64,000 bases of DNA from Geosiphon pyriformis (taxonomy: Eukaryota > Glomeromycota > Glomeromycetes > Archaeosporales > Geosiphonaceae). The stretch lies in the NCBI GenBank assembly GCA_016748015.1, contig JAAOMT010000735.1:68256-132255 (forward strand). Direction: 5' to 3'. The notes under the pieces were generated by a model. The model saw only the letters and a program-made list of their open reading frames with translations, was not told where the DNA came from and did no database searches. The translations under genes and the position numbers were made by a program. This document shows positions 30,176 to 42,250 of this stretch, in pieces. Each line of letters starts with the position of its first letter. Position 1 is the stretch's first letter.

Positions 30176-30650
30176 CTTTCTACAGCTAAAAAATTAATGT
30201 TCAATTCAAAGAATTTTTTCACAGTCATCTTGACTTGAGTTTTTAATATTTTTGGATCAATTCACTTTTTGCCAAAAAGAATGTTAAAAGGAGGAAAGAA
30301 AGAGCCTTTATTATTATCTATATCAAAGTTAATAACACTAATAAGAAAACCACCAATCAGACCAGTATTAATCCTCTTTGCCTTGAGAGTTGTCACTGCT
30401 AAACCAAAAAGAAAGCCACCACCAGAACTTATTACAGCACTAATAACATCATTTTCTTTGAACTTACTATCCATATCCAAAAATGCTTCACTATTAGAAT
30501 CAGGTTTGAACAAAAAAATATTTTTCTTATTGCCTATTAAAACCTTTTTTTTTCTGAGAAAAAGTATCACTAATAGAATTATGAATGGCTCTCTTAAGTG
30601 CTTTTTTTTTTAACATATTACTACCAGAAACAGACTTCAGATTTATCACA
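30176..30650 (-). pseudogene. LINE-2 ORF1, N-terminal part
   Basis: The minus frame 30570-30262 includes KRINTGLIGGFLISVINFDID and GSFFPPFNILFGKK, aligning with LINE-1 HFNTGAAVGFPFASINYDMDD and EVFLPSYLSFSLEKMW. Upstream, near 30600-30650, similarity to the LINE-1 start (40946) fades, so the 5' end of LINE-2 is about 30650-30770. Confidence 0.65.
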
Positions 30651-30770
30651 AAAGAGTTACTAACTTAAAAAATATTGAAAATAATATAACAAAAAAGATA
30701 AAAAACAAAAAATTTTTTTTGAAAAAATACTCTTTGAGAGATTTAGAGATTTAAGAGAGAAAGAAAAGTT

Positions 30771-31585
30771 TTTTTAATTTATTTTAACTTTTTATTTAGT
30801 CATAATTTTTTTTAATTAAAATTTGTTTTAATTTTTTTGGCTGTTTACACAATTTAGAAATATTTTAGTCTAAAAAAAGACCATATTTTATTAAATTTTT
30901 TACCAAAATATATGCTTTATATCTTTAATTATTTTTTATTAAAGCTAAAATTTATATGCTTAATAATAATATATAAAAATAATATGTTTAATTATTTGTT
31001 TAACCAAGTTTTTACCCTTCTACCAATTATTATTATTTTTGCTTAGATATATAATAATACAAATTTTTTTAAAAAAATTGTTTAATATTTGTATTTTCTC
31101 AAAAAATACAACCATTAATTAAGAATTTATTAATATAAATTAAACAACTTTTATATTTTTTTCATAAAAATTGTGTTTTATTAAGAATTTAAAAATTTAA
31201 ACTTTTATCATAAGCTAAAAAAATACACTTAATATGTATAACAAAAATAAATATTATATATTATTTTCTGATTAAATTTTTTTTTTAAATTATTCTTTAA
31301 GGAAATAAACATTTTATGTTCAAGTTTACTTATTTTTTCTAAAAATATTTTTTAATAAATTATTATATTTTTTTTTTATATCTGTTTATATATATTTGTT
31401 TTTTATCTTAATATATATATATTTAAGTTCTTTTAAATAATTTTTTGCTGTATTTAAAAATAATATAAATTCAAGTCTTGACAAAATAATTTTATTTATC
31501 TGTGTTATTAATATTTATAAAGTAATATCTTATTTATGTTTTTAAATATATAATTTTATTTTAAAAAAGATGTTTTTTTTTTTTT
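30771..31585. other. AT-rich DNA without a recognisable gene
   Basis: Over 80 percent A+T by eye, with homopolymer runs and no coherent frame. Nothing assignable was seen apart from its general likeness to the decayed repeats at 45-51 kb. Confidence 0.6.
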
Positions 31586-32610
31586 TACATTTAATGAATA
31601 AAATCTAAACACTGACTAGTACTATACATTAAAAATTGATCTAAACTAGATGTGAATTATGTATTTTTCACATGTGACCAGTCATTCAAGCCAATTAGGA
31701 CAACACTAAGCACTTACATAAACCAAGACTGGGTTCTCAATATCTGAAAAAAACAAATGAAACTTATGAAAACCAAAACCAACACCAAATATTTCAGCAA
31801 TACTCAGCAATTTAACCACACTAGCAGAAAGCATTAAAGACAATTCAAAAACTGAAACTAGAACCAAATCATCAACTGGTATCAGCTTATTTCTTTCCAT
31901 AAAAGCATAATGTTTAGCATGGACCAATTAAATCTCATCTCTAAAAGTGAGACAAAAGTTATGCACAAAGTTTACAACTATTCAAACTGCAATCTTAAAA
32001 CTATTGAAGACAGACACAGTCTTTTGAAGTCAATTTTTAAAGACAAAGCCCTTACAAAGAGCTGTACATACTGCAACATCCATAATACAGAAGAACAGAA
32101 ATTAAGACACACATAAGAAAAAAAAAACCCCTCCCAGAAAGTGTATCTCAAACAGCTGTATTGGTATCCAAAAATTGACAGCGAACAGAATCATTAATCA
32201 CACAAGAAAAAACATGGTCTAAAATCTCAACATTACCACAATACAAACAAAATACACTGGGATAATACTTGTTGTATAGACACTTTTTAACAGCAACAGG
32301 TTGCCAATGATGTAAAACTTTCATGAAATATGTGTAAATACCAACAATAAGCTTACTAATAAAACCAATAGCCATATGTGAGTCAAGATGCTATACCAAA
32401 AACAAGCTGAGCCAATCAATATCTGAAAGCAGATTATCATTCAAAACTTTAAAACCAGAACCAACTTTTCAATACATATAATGAACAGCTCAAAAAATTC
32501 CATGAACAAAATATCTAAAATTATTAAAAATAATATTATTCTCAGTCAAAATATAATATTCTTCCAAATAGGAGGGAAAGTACCAGAGAAAAATGTTTTT
32601 ATTACAGAAA
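31586..32610 (-). mobile_element. LINE-3, 5'-truncated 3' end
   Basis: Minus frames run YTYFMKVLHHWQPVAVKKCLYNKYYPSVFCLYCGNVEILDHVFSC (32375-32148), with a CxxC...H...C arrangement. A C-terminal frame 31927-31706 follows (AKHYAFMERNKLIP ... SASVVKLLSIAEIFGVGFGFHK). LINE-1 has the same end at about 34600-34423. The 3' UTR (31705-31586) closes with a poly-A tail (poly-T on the plus strand at 31570-31586). The left border of homology near 32600 marks 5' truncation, the usual outcome of incomplete target-primed reverse transcription. Stops are present. Confidence 0.75.
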
Positions 32611-32619
32611 AATCTTTAT

Positions 32620-33640
32620 ATTTTAATATAAAGTTTTTGCAAAAATAAGAAATTTAATAAATTATTATATATTTATGTGACCAAAAATAAATATATTTAG
32701 TATAATATATTCTTTTTTCTACTGTATTAATAACAATTTTGCTTGTTTTTATTTTTAAATAGCTGTATTTTACAAGTTATAAATACTATTTAAATATATT
32801 CAAATCTTACTATTTACTTTTTTTGGTATTTAGCACTAAATTTTTAAAAACTGCTAGAAGTTTATTATATTAATTATAATTTTTATCTTTATTATTCAAT
32901 TGTTTATTAATATTATTATTTGCTTTTATATTAGTCTTATTAAACAGTTTTTTATTAAATTTTTCAACAAATTTTTTAATATTCTAAAAAATATACAATA
33001 TAAAAGTTTTTTTTACTGTTTTATGCTGTTGTTAATTTTTTTTTCATTAATATAACTTAAGTTTTTATATAATATAGTCTATATACTTTATAAAAAACAT
33101 ATTTTTAATCATATCTTTTACTGTTTTTTGAAGTTTTTTAACAATATTTACATTATTATTATTTTTTATTGGCTTATTATAAACAAAAAAACTATTAATA
33201 CTATTATAATTATCCAGTTTATTATTGAAAAAAAAATTTTTAAAGTTTTAAAAATTTTTTTGTAGTAATATTTACAAATAATATTAATTTTACTATTAAT
33301 AATAATTTTAATTAAAAGATAAATAATTTTATTTATTTATAAATGTATTTTATATTAGTTTTATATTTTTTAATATATTTTTTTATTTTAAATTTTTTTT
33401 TTCTTATTACATTTAATGAGTGAGACCTAAATGCCATTTAATTTGGTCTTTATTAACTATAATTTTTATAATTTTTATAATATTTAAATAATTATTATAA
33501 TAAAAATAATTATAATTGTAAAATTATGTAAATATGTAATTTAAAAACTCGAATTTGTATCAATAAAATTACAATATTATTGTATTTTATAACAAATTAA
33601 TATTTTAAATTTGGCTATTTTAAAATATTTTGGTTAAGAC
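32620..33640. other. AT-rich DNA, with a possible LINE 3' tail scrap at 33395-33460
   Basis: No coding frame. TTTTTTTTTCTTATTACATTTAATGAGTGAGACC (33395-33430) resembles the 3' ends of LINE-3 (TTTACATTTAATGAATAAAATC) and K (ATTAGAATTTAATGAGCAAGATC), so a minimal LINE tail may be here on the minus strand. Confidence 0.4.
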
Positions 33641-33644
33641 TAAA

Positions 33645-34013
33645 TTGTATATATTATACAACTTATTATAGTATTATTTTATAATTTAACACTTTTTTTA
33701 TTATTATTTTGGCAAATTAAAGATATATTTTGGCAAACTATAAGTTATTTTTACAATTTATTAATTATTTTATTAAATTTTTAAGTATTTAATAAATTGT
33801 TAAATATTATATAGTTTAAAATATTATATAGTCTAATATATTTTAATTATATTTATATATTATATAAATTAAATTATTGTTTAAATAGTAATATTTATTA
33901 ATTTAATAAAATAATAAGTAATAAATTAAAACAATAATATATATTAATTAATAATAAAAATTATAAAAATAATTTTGTGTTAATTAATAATTCAAATTTT
34001 TACTAATAACAAC
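33645..34013 (-). repeat. strongly decayed C-family LTR fragment
   Basis: It runs collinear with part of the C LTR. TACAACTTATTATAG matches TACAACTTGTCATAA, TTTTGGCAAATTAAAGATATATTTTGGC matches the TTTCAGCAAAC blocks, and ATTAATTAATAATAAAAATTATAAAAATAA matches CTAATTAATGATAAGATTTATAAGGG. The end TTTACTAATAACA matches TTGTTTGGTAACA. Almost all differences are C/G replaced by T/A. Confidence 0.5.
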
Positions 34014-34290
34014 CTCTTACTTAAGAATTAATTTAAATCAAAATTAATTAATGTGTTTTTTTTGTTATTGTTTAAAACAAATTTTTTATTTATTTATGAT
34101 CATAATAAAATTAAATATTATAATTAATATTAATAATACAAAATTAATAAAAAAGCCAAAAAAACCAAAAAAACCAAAGCTTTATTTTTTATAAAAAAAA
34201 ATAAACTTTAAAACATTAAAACTATTAAAAACACCAGAAAAAAATCTTTTAGTATTTTTATTAAATATAGCAAAAATATAAAATTTTTAT

Positions 34291-34316
34291 TATTATTATT
34301 ATTATTATTAATAAGT
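34291..34316 (-). repeat. microsatellite tail (ATT/AAT repeats) at the 3' end of LINE-1
   Basis: TATTATTATTATTATTATTATTA on the plus strand directly follows the LINE-1 3' UTR. Several LINE families end in short repeat tails rather than poly-A. Confidence 0.6.
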
Positions 34317-34422
34317 GCAGTCCAACCAAAGTCTAAAATAAGTTACAAAAAAAAGTAGCCAACTAAACATGATTCATGTATTTACTATATGTGACCGGCC
34401 ACTCGAGCCAATCAAGACAACA

Positions 34423-35847
34423 TTACACACTTATAAAAACACTAATCCTATGAACAGCACCAGACAAAAACAGAAACCTATCCCTAAAACCGAAACTGAC
34501 ATCAAGAGAATCCAACACACTAGTAAGATGGACCGTGCTAGCTGAGAAAAGCAGAACACCCACAACATTATCACCAATCAAACCACTTCTCTCCATGTCA
34601 GACCTAAACTTAGTTCTAAAAAGTCAAAAGTTCATCCTATGACTCTTAGCTAAATAACGAATGAAATCCACTACCACAAAAGCCGCTTTCTTCTTGTCAC
34701 TGAGAGAAGCAATGGCCTTATCCATCCAACTCTTGAGAACAAATCTCTTGCAAAAAACTAAATACAAACCAACATCAAACACCCCCAGAGAGAGATCTCG
34801 CAACACAAAAGATGGCAATAATAGATCAGGACCCATCAGAGTTTTCCACAAACCACCAAAGTCACCCAAAATATCCGACTGCATAGAAACATTTTTAACA
34901 CAAGTAAAGCCGTGATCAGAAAGTTCCACATCACCACAAAATAGACATGCCACACCAGAGTAATCCTTATTATACAGCCTCTTCCAAACAGCAACAGACA
35001 ACTTGAAATGAACAGCTTTCATGAAGTATGTATGAAGAGCAGCAGTGGCTCGACACATACTCCCAGAGAGCATATGAGAATCAGAGTGCCAAACTAGAAC
35101 AGTACTATTACAATCGACAACCAGACCAAACAAACAAGACAAAACCTCTTGGCCAGGACCCACTTCCCATTGAAACTTGCAAATGGAATGAAAAATGTTA
35201 CGTACAAAATAGTGGGCATTACCAGAAACTGGCCTGTCATCAGCAACCACATATCTACAATTAACCCTGACAGAGAGAAAGACCCTAGAATGTGCAGCTT
35301 GTTCAGCAAAAACATCAGCCATAACATTACCAGTAATGCCAGCATAACCTTTAACTTTGATCCAGCGAACAATCAGATCTTTGGATTTAATCAAATCAAC
35401 CACATGGCACCTTTCTATCCAGCAACTATTGCGACAATCCGGCTGTAAGAGACCCAATTTGGCCACACATGCATCAATAGCCACTTGACTATCTGTGTGC
35501 AAAGCCACTGAAACAGAAGCAGAAATGCACTTTAGAGCCAGGACAACAGTCTGTAATTCAGCCAGGGTCGAAAACAGCACACCATGTACCTCCACCCCTA
35601 AACTTTTGTTCAAGCTAGGAAAATAAGCAGCAGTCCCACATGCCACCTGAAACGTACCCAAGCCTCTAAAAGAACCATCAGTATAAACATTAATCTCATC
35701 AGCCCACAATCCATGAATCTCCTCACGAATATTGGCAAAAGACGTCGAATCTAAAACACTAGCACAGACAGAAGCTAAACTCGCAGAAAGGGGAGCATGC
35801 AAACAATTATTCAAGTGAGTAGAGGCTTTCAAAAACCATAAAGGCAT
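34423..35847 (-). pseudogene. LINE-1 ORF2, RNase H and C-terminal domain
   Basis: A 407-codon frame (35847-34624). RNase H has Asp57 (VYTDGSF), Glu98 (TLAELQTV), Asp119 (HTDSQ) and Asp178 (GNVMADVF). The catalytic-loop His is Tyr168 (KGYAG instead of KGH.G), a C-to-T change. A CLFCGDVELSDHGFTC zinc-like motif follows (C-x2-C-x8-H-x4-C). After a TGA at 34624 the same frame continues to a TAA at 34423 with FRTKFRSDMERSGLIG ... SASTVHLTSVLDSLDVSFGF, the conserved C-terminus of this LINE group (compare LINE-3). It removes RNA during second-strand synthesis. Confidence 0.85.
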
Positions 35848-36480
35848 GGGGCCTCTAGAACCAAGTCTCTTCCATCAGCGAAACATATGCCAACTAACAA
35901 CAGAACTCTTTTTGTCCAGAAGTTGGTTACCATATGCCACACCAGCAATTTTTAAGGAGTGAACCACATTGAAATACAAAGGATCACCCAATACCAATGA
36001 CATTGGAAAATGGCCAGGAGAGCGAAAGACACAGGGAAGCCTGTTATCCAAAGACAGTTTGTTGTCAAGAAATATACAAACCACACCTGCTAGAAAATTG
36101 TTTGAAGTGTTCACTTTCAGCTTAACAGGATATTGAAAAGGATTCAGCAGAGTCCAGCACAAAACTTGCAAATCCAAAAATTGATGTTTGAACAGGTGGC
36201 TAAGAATTCCAGAAAAATTTGCAAATTGCACAATAGAAGCTACTTTGCATTCAGCCTGCAACTGTTCAAAAGATTTCAGTCCATAAAGAGAGGGGTGGTG
36301 CAACGTCTCATTGGAAAAGTTTCTTGGCAAATTGGCTTTTGACCTAAGACCTTTTCTAATCAGAACATCCCATTTTAGACAAACAGCTTTGGAAACAAAA
36401 CTAAACTGTGTCTGATAACTGACTATAGACTGCAAAACAGCTAAAACCAGATAAAAGAATTGTTTATTAGAGATAGCCTT
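35848..36480 (-). pseudogene. LINE-1 ORF2, region between RT and RNase H
   Basis: Frame 36435-35875: IVSYQTQFSFVSKAVCLKWDVLIRKGLRSKANLPRNF, LHHPSLYGLKSFEQLQAE and PMSLVLGDPLYF. The first part resembles the RT thumb of jockey/I-type LINEs (KWDxLIRKGL). It ends at a TGA (35874-35876) located where an Arg is expected before WKRLGSRGP, consistent with CGA-to-TGA, and then runs on in frame into the RNase H part. Confidence 0.75.
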
Positions 36481-37425
36481 TCAGAAAATCATATTTGAAA
36501 AGAACCTAATATCTGAATTGGTTTTGGCAAGACTCGACTTAAACAAACCATCGGTGGACAAGAAAATACTCAAATATCAATGACTTACACCAGAACTGGC
36601 AACAGCAATAGCCTGGCTGTTGATGAATAAAACAGGAACCCCCACTCTTTTGTTGATAGGAATGGCAACTGTCTTCTCATTGTTTATATTAATGTCATTG
36701 ATGAGGAAAAACTCGCTGGCTATATTAAAAATGTGCTGTGTAGAGGCCTACCTATTTCCCACCCAAATAGTGTCATCAACAAAGGCGCCAGCCATGAAAA
36801 AAGAAGTCATATCCCCACTAGTCTCAATCTTTCTGGTCTTTGCCACAAAGTTTGAATTGATCCGATAACCACACAAATGATCTTGTCTCACAATTTCACA
36901 TAACAAAGGGTTGTAAAAAATTCTCCAAAGAAGAGGTGAGAAAACTTCACCCTAATCCAAACCATCAAGAACTTTGTATTTATCAGATAGACCAAAATCT
37001 GTCATGACTCTGTTGAAGCAATTGTTGTAAATGTTGCCAAAAAACTTGATGAACTTGCCACACATTTTGATACAGCATAAATTAGCTTCCAAATAAGGCC
37101 AACCAACAGAGTCATACGCTTTGCACATGTCTTGAAGAACCAGCCAAAGTTCACGGTCTTTTTCCAAAACATCCTCCACAATTGAACCTACAGCTGAAAT
37201 TGGTGACTAAGTGGAAGTGCCTTTGAGGACAGAAAAGTTATTACCACAGAGAACATCAAACTTACTACAAGCAAGAGAGATCTTGTCTGAGAGAACTTTT
37301 GACAAAATTTTTCTGGCTGTCTTAATTAATGCAATAGGCCGTGTATTTGACAAAATGCCATCCCAATTATAAGGCTTAGGAATCATGGACACCCAGGCCT
37401 CTTTCCAATGGACTGGAACATCACC
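36481..37425 (-). pseudogene. LINE-1 ORF2, reverse transcriptase domain
   Basis: It includes VSMIPKPYNWDGILSNTRPIAL, ARKILSKVLSDKI, NNFSVLKGTST then TAG, IVEDVLEKDRELWLVLQDMCKAYDSVGW (first catalytic Asp), VLDGLD then TAG, GEVFSPLLWRIFYNPLL and AGAFVDDTIWVG (FVDD catalytic pair, about 36790-36755). The two TAG codons are at Gln positions of this family (DQGEVFSP-type). The catalytic residues are intact. A further TAG follows the FVDD box. Confidence 0.85.
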
Positions 37426-37428
37426 AAA

Positions 37429-39080
37429 CTACAAACAAGAGTTTAGTAAAGACAATAAACACTCCAAAACCAAACAGCCAGCATGTTTCCAAAGTTCATT
37501 GGTGATGCCAGACAAATCAGCAGCTTTGCCATCAGGAAGATTGCTTATAACTGAAGACATCTCATACATGGTAATATCACACATAACCAGACTAAAAACA
37601 CTATCATTAACATAGACCAAAGGGGCATATTGTTGTGCCCAGAGACCAGACAGAACAGGAAGAGCATTCTGCTTTCTGGTCCAATTAACCATGATGTTAT
37701 CCACTTTGAGCTTCACTTCATTAGGTTCCAAAATAAGAGAATTACCAACAACCAAATAGTCTAGAACAACTTTGTGAAAGGGCCGCTCTAAAATGCTCCA
37801 AATCATCCCACCTTTGTCCGTATCAAACTTTTTCATATGCTTATTAATTGTGTCTCTGATAGCAGATCTTTTGGCCACCTCAGATTTATAATATTTGGAC
37901 TTTTTATATTGCTTTCTAACTTTTGAAAGATGACTTATCAAGCCAGCAGAACTCACACCATCCCCAACTATATCATGAACTTTGGAAGCTTCAGAAGGAT
38001 CAGCTTTAAACCAAGTGTTAGCCAGACAATTAAAGCCCAACGTATCATTCAGTCTCAGCACCTTTAATAACTTGGCAACCAACAGCTTCAATCTGGAAAA
38101 TTTAGAAGAAAGTTTATTCTTAACACAATCAAATTCACTATACCAATGTCTTGAAAATTTTTTTTCAGCAGAAGCAGTCATGGCTTCAGCTAGTACCTCC
38201 CACATTCCATCCAAGTTGCCACTATCCTCAGCCATCTTGAACCTATCCAAAAAACCCAAAAGTGCACACTTAGAAAGTTCTTTGAAATGCACCCACTTTT
38301 TCTCATCAGCATCCTTAATCTTAAACTTCCAGTGATTCTTATTAGCATGCTTGTGGATGCTGTTCAAACGAGCATCCAAAAGACCACCCAGTCCAATAGA
38401 CATTGAGACAGCCAAGTGATCCATGTTCAAAAATTCTGAAACAGAACTAATATCATGATTCACAACAGCCGAAATCAAAGAGTCACTAACTAGAATATAG
38501 TCCAAAATCTTGCTAATGCCTCTTGAATTGCTCTAAGTAGGAATCCTAACTAGAAAATGGCCACCAAAAACATTAACCAGACCCAAACCTAAACATTTTC
38601 TAAGACTTGCCCCCTTGACTGAATTGTCTTCATTAAAGTTTCCATCCAAAACAACAAAAGAACTTTTGTTGACAGTATCAGCAATGAATGAATTAATAAC
38701 AGAAGCCTGAGCAAAATGGTCACCACCAGATGCACAGGCATAAAGCCCAATAACAGACACAGAAAGCTTGTTCTTAAACAAAAGATGAATCAAAAGAACT
38801 CTGCCCTTCACCTCCTCAACTTTGGAAACATGATGAGCCAGAGAATTGTTCACAAAAATGGCTACACCAGCCCCACAAAACCCAACATCCAGACCAGACA
38901 TAAAAACCTGAACACCCTCAAACCTTTTTATGATCCATGATTGTAAACTGAAACACAACTTGGTTTTTGTAACAATCGAAATTGAACTACCAGATTTTTT
39001 ATGTCAACAAAAAATGTCCTCCTGTTTTGCAGGATTGTTCATTTCCCTAATATTACACATGGCAATTTTTCAAATAAAAC
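37429..39080 (-). pseudogene. LINE-1 ORF2, endonuclease and linker
   Basis: From about 39080: a TGA, KIAMCNIREMNNPAKQEDI, a second TGA before HKKSGSSISIVTKTKL, then frame 38958-38533. That frame has GAGVAIFVNNSLAHHV, LSVSVIGLYACASGGD and SFVVLDGNFNED (Asp and Asn of the endonuclease). The 358-codon frame 38505-37429 starts MDYILVSDSLISAV (LDYIL-type motif) and has NMDHLAVSMSIG (Asp-His pair), followed by a basic linker to NLPDGKAADLSGITNELWKHAG. Two TGA codons replace Trp found in LINE-2 (IWKIAI, RWHNS). Apart from those, the nuclease residues are complete. Confidence 0.85.
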
Positions 39081-39083
39081 TGG

Positions 39084-39689
39084 TTATTGTGACAAAGAAA
39101 TAACCAAAGAACCTGAGCCAGCACACAACTGATCCAACTTAGCCAAAATTGAACCAATGGAGATGTCGAGGGCAACCAACTTTGATTCCAGACCACCAAC
39201 TTTGGAAGTCAGGACTTTGGAACTATTCAGACCCAAGAGCAAATCGGCAACATCCAAAGAGAAAGAAGTAGACTGGACAACAAGATCATCAACTGCCATG
39301 TCAAAATCTAAGTCGGAGTTTGCAACCACAAGAGGCACAGAGGTTGGAGACTGAGAAACAACCACAGAAGGAACCATTTGAAAGGAAGGTGCTGAGGGTG
39401 CTGAACCAATATTGTCAAGATGAGAAAAAATGTTCAAAATTTGATCAGACAAAAGCTCCACAGAGCATTCCAGAAGTGCTAAGCAAGCACCCAAAGGAGA
39501 ATTGACCACAGGTAAAGGAGAAGATGTCCCACCCAAACTCAAAGCACCAAAAAGTAAGAAGCCAGAACCAGAACCAGCACAAAAACCATGAGAGACTGAA
39601 GCAACTGAGACCACTTGAGCCCAAAATTTACCACCAAAGGCAACAGGACGAGAGATTGGTACATTCTTCTTTGTATACAATTTGGCCAA
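39084..39689 (-). pseudogene. LINE-1 ORF1, C-terminal part
   Basis: A frame of 201 codons after a TAG at 39690 (a Gln position). It opens LAKLYTKKNVPISRPVAFGGKFW, continues through a Gly/Ser-rich stretch (HGFCAGSGSGFLLFG), Leu-rich CLALLECSVELLSDQILNIF and the end SKVLTSKVGGLESKLVALDISIGSILAKLDQLCAG. The paired Leu/Val heptads suggest a coiled coil near the C-terminus. It ends at TAA 39084. LINE-2 has the equivalent TAATG stop-start overlap here, whereas LINE-1 reads TAACC. Confidence 0.7.
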
Positions 39690-40946
39690 CTAGAGACGAG
39701 TATCTAGGTTGGCAGGCTTTATAAAAAACTTTAAAGATTTAAGGGCTGATGCAACCTCAGCATTACATTTCAAGGCAGAATGACCAAACTTCCCATACTG
39801 TTCACAATGAACCAAATCCAGCCTAGCCCATGAGAATTTCACACCACCAAAAATTGGCTCCGTGTGAAAAGCCAATTCCAAAACCTCATTAGAATCAAAA
39901 CAAACAACAGCACAGTGGACCCTATTACCAGTCTCCAATGACCGATTTATGACACAAGTTTTTCCACCAGCACCTTCAAGAAGATCCCCAAGATCATAAG
40001 CAGTAGTTTCCACCAGCAAAGTAAACAAAAGTGCCCTGAACCAATTTCTAGATGCCCAAGTTTCACAATCACTCACTGCCATAGCCACACGAACTGAGTC
40101 TTTACCAATCAGAAAAGACCACCTAACAGCCAAAGACACAGCCTGTTTCAGTTCAGCAAATTCTACTACAGTCTTCTGCCATAAACCAATCAACTGGATT
40201 TTGATCAACTTAATTTTTCCAAACTTGAATACTGTGGCGACAATCATTTCCTTTGGCGTATTCATGAGAATTTCTTTGATTACTATGGTCTGATCTAAGC
40301 AAATTTCTTGTCTCTTAAGATCACTGTTTACTATGATATTATTTTCTCTGGCCAATGATGTAGCCTTTTCCATGCTTTCTGACAAAGTAAACGTTGATCT
40401 GATGATCTCTTTAAATTTTGAAGGAGTAGTGGTCCCCCCAAAACTATTGATTATCAAAAATAATTTTCTGATAACCTGAGTCTTGGCTGTCACCGATTTT
40501 CCCTCCACAGCAGATAGATTGATGTCCAAAGTAAACAATTTCTTCACAGCAACTTCCACTTAAGACTTAACAATTTTGGGGTTTACCCACATCTTTTCTA
40601 AAGAGAAAGACAAATAGGAAGGAAGAAAAACTTCCTCCTTATCATCCATGTCATAATTAATAGAGGCAAAAGGGAAACCGACAGCCGCACCAGTATTGAA
40701 ATGCTTTGCATTGGACATATTCATTTGGGAGTTGGAAGCGGCTCTACCATCAGAAACTTCTCCATTCGTATCCATGCTAGTAAATTGCCCGTCCACACTA
40801 ACAGACCCATTATCTTTGAGATTCTTATCTGCATTTGAACATTTAACACTACTGAGAGGCTTTTTGACTTTTTGAGTTGAACTACCACCAATTGAACCAG
40901 TGGATGAGACTTTGGCAGACCTTCTCTTAGCACTAGGACCATTCAT
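39690..40946 (-). pseudogene. LINE-1 ORF1, N-terminal and nucleic-acid-binding part
   Basis: ATG at 40946 opens a Ser/Lys-rich N-terminus (NGPSAKRRSAKVSSTGSI). A TAA at 40560 interrupts it, and the frame continues for 289 codons. Two RRM-like segments are suggested by MIVATVFKFGKIKLIKIQLIGLWQ with FLIGKDSVRVAMA, and by LLFTLLVETTAYDLGDLL with VHCAVVCFDSNEVLELA. A CCHC-type knuckle follows at residues 252-265 (CEQYGKFGHSALKC), whose second Cys is Tyr. ORF1 proteins of this type coat the element RNA. Confidence in the RRM call is moderate. Confidence 0.75.
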
Positions 40947-41060
40947 AATGGCAGTCGGACCAACAACAAAAGAGTTTGATTTTTGTGAAATAGTGGAAAA
41001 CAGTATGCAAAAACAGAAAAAACTTCTTTCAAAATTTGACTTTTTTTCAGGAATTTGGGA

Positions 41061-42250
41061 CGAAAGAAAGAAAAAAGTTTTTATTAATATTACTTATAAA
41101 ACTTTTTTTTTTTTTTTGTTTTTTTTTTTTTTTTTTTGGTTATTTTGATTTTTTTGGTTATTTTAACTTTTTTGGTTATTTGAGCAACAATAAAAAAAAA
41201 AAAAAAAAAAAATAACTTAATTATTAACTTTTATTAAATACTTTAGAACTTTAAAAAGAAATAAAAATTATATTAAAACTATTTTAAATAAGCTGTTTTA
41301 AAAAAATTTTTAAAAAAAATTTCTAATTAAAGATTAAAAAAAATAGTTTTAAAATAGCAAAAAATTGGTTAATTATTATTTTATTTAAAAAAATGCTTTA
41401 TTAATTTAGAAATTATTAATTATTTAAAGTAATAAAAAAAATAAAAAAGTTATAGCTTTTTTTATTTTTTGCTTTAGTTGTAATTATAAAAATAAGAAAA
41501 AAAAGTAATTTTATTATTATTATTATCTTAAATAAAAAACTTTTTTTAAAAAATTAATTAATAATTAAAAAAAAAACAATTAAAAAAACAATTAAAATTA
41601 AAAAAATTTAAATGTAAAAACAATATATAAGTTTGGTTTAATATATTTAAAACAGTTATTTTAACAATAAAATAATATTATTAAAAAACTATAAAATAAT
41701 ATTTTTTAATAAACATATTTATTATATTTTAATAAATTTAAAAAATTATATTTGCAATTATTATTAAAAACCAAACCATATAAAATTAACTGTTATTTAT
41801 AATTAAATAACCAAAAATCAAGAAATTAATCCAAAAATACTAATAATTAATACCAAATTTCAATTTATAAATTTAAAACTTTACAAAAATAATATTAATA
41901 ACTATTGTATTATATATTATAATTTAGTTATTAATATGTATTTTATTAGCAACAATTATTTTATTTTTAAATTACATATTAAATACTATTTTTTAAACTA
42001 TTATTACAATTGTAATAATTACAATAATGATCAATTTAATAAGAAAAAAACAAAAATTAAAGACTAAAAAACATTAATTTTCAACAAAATTAAAAATTAA
42101 CAATAATTATTTATTAACCAGTTTCCAATATCATTAGCAATTAATAAAGCTATTTAAATTTTTACAAAATCTCAAAAACCAAGACTATTACCAATAACCA
42201 AGAATTAAGTAACAATAATTCTATAAACAAAAACATTTTATCTGTTATTA
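41061..42250. other. AT-rich DNA without a recognisable gene
   Basis: Long poly-T and poly-A runs (41105-41137, 41193-41211) border a tract of A, T and occasional C/G. No frame longer than about 60 codons makes sense and no homology to the other repeats could be seen by eye. Confidence 0.6.

Larger units (their letters stand above)
34302..41060 (-). mobile_element. LINE-1, near full-length non-LTR retrotransposon
   Basis: Minus-strand order: 5' UTR (about 41060-40947), ORF1 (40946-39084), ORF2 with endonuclease (39080-38300), linker (38300-37450), RT (37420-36500), connection (36435-35875), RNase H and Cys/His region (35847-34423), 3' UTR and repeat tail. ORF1 and ORF2 are broken by a handful of stops, mostly at Gln, Arg and Trp codons. 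No target duplication was identified in the AT-rich flanks. Confidence 0.88.

Noticed and set aside
32620-33640. centromere or replication origin suggested by A+T content
   Set aside because: Base composition alone is not evidence, and no satellite or defined motif was seen.
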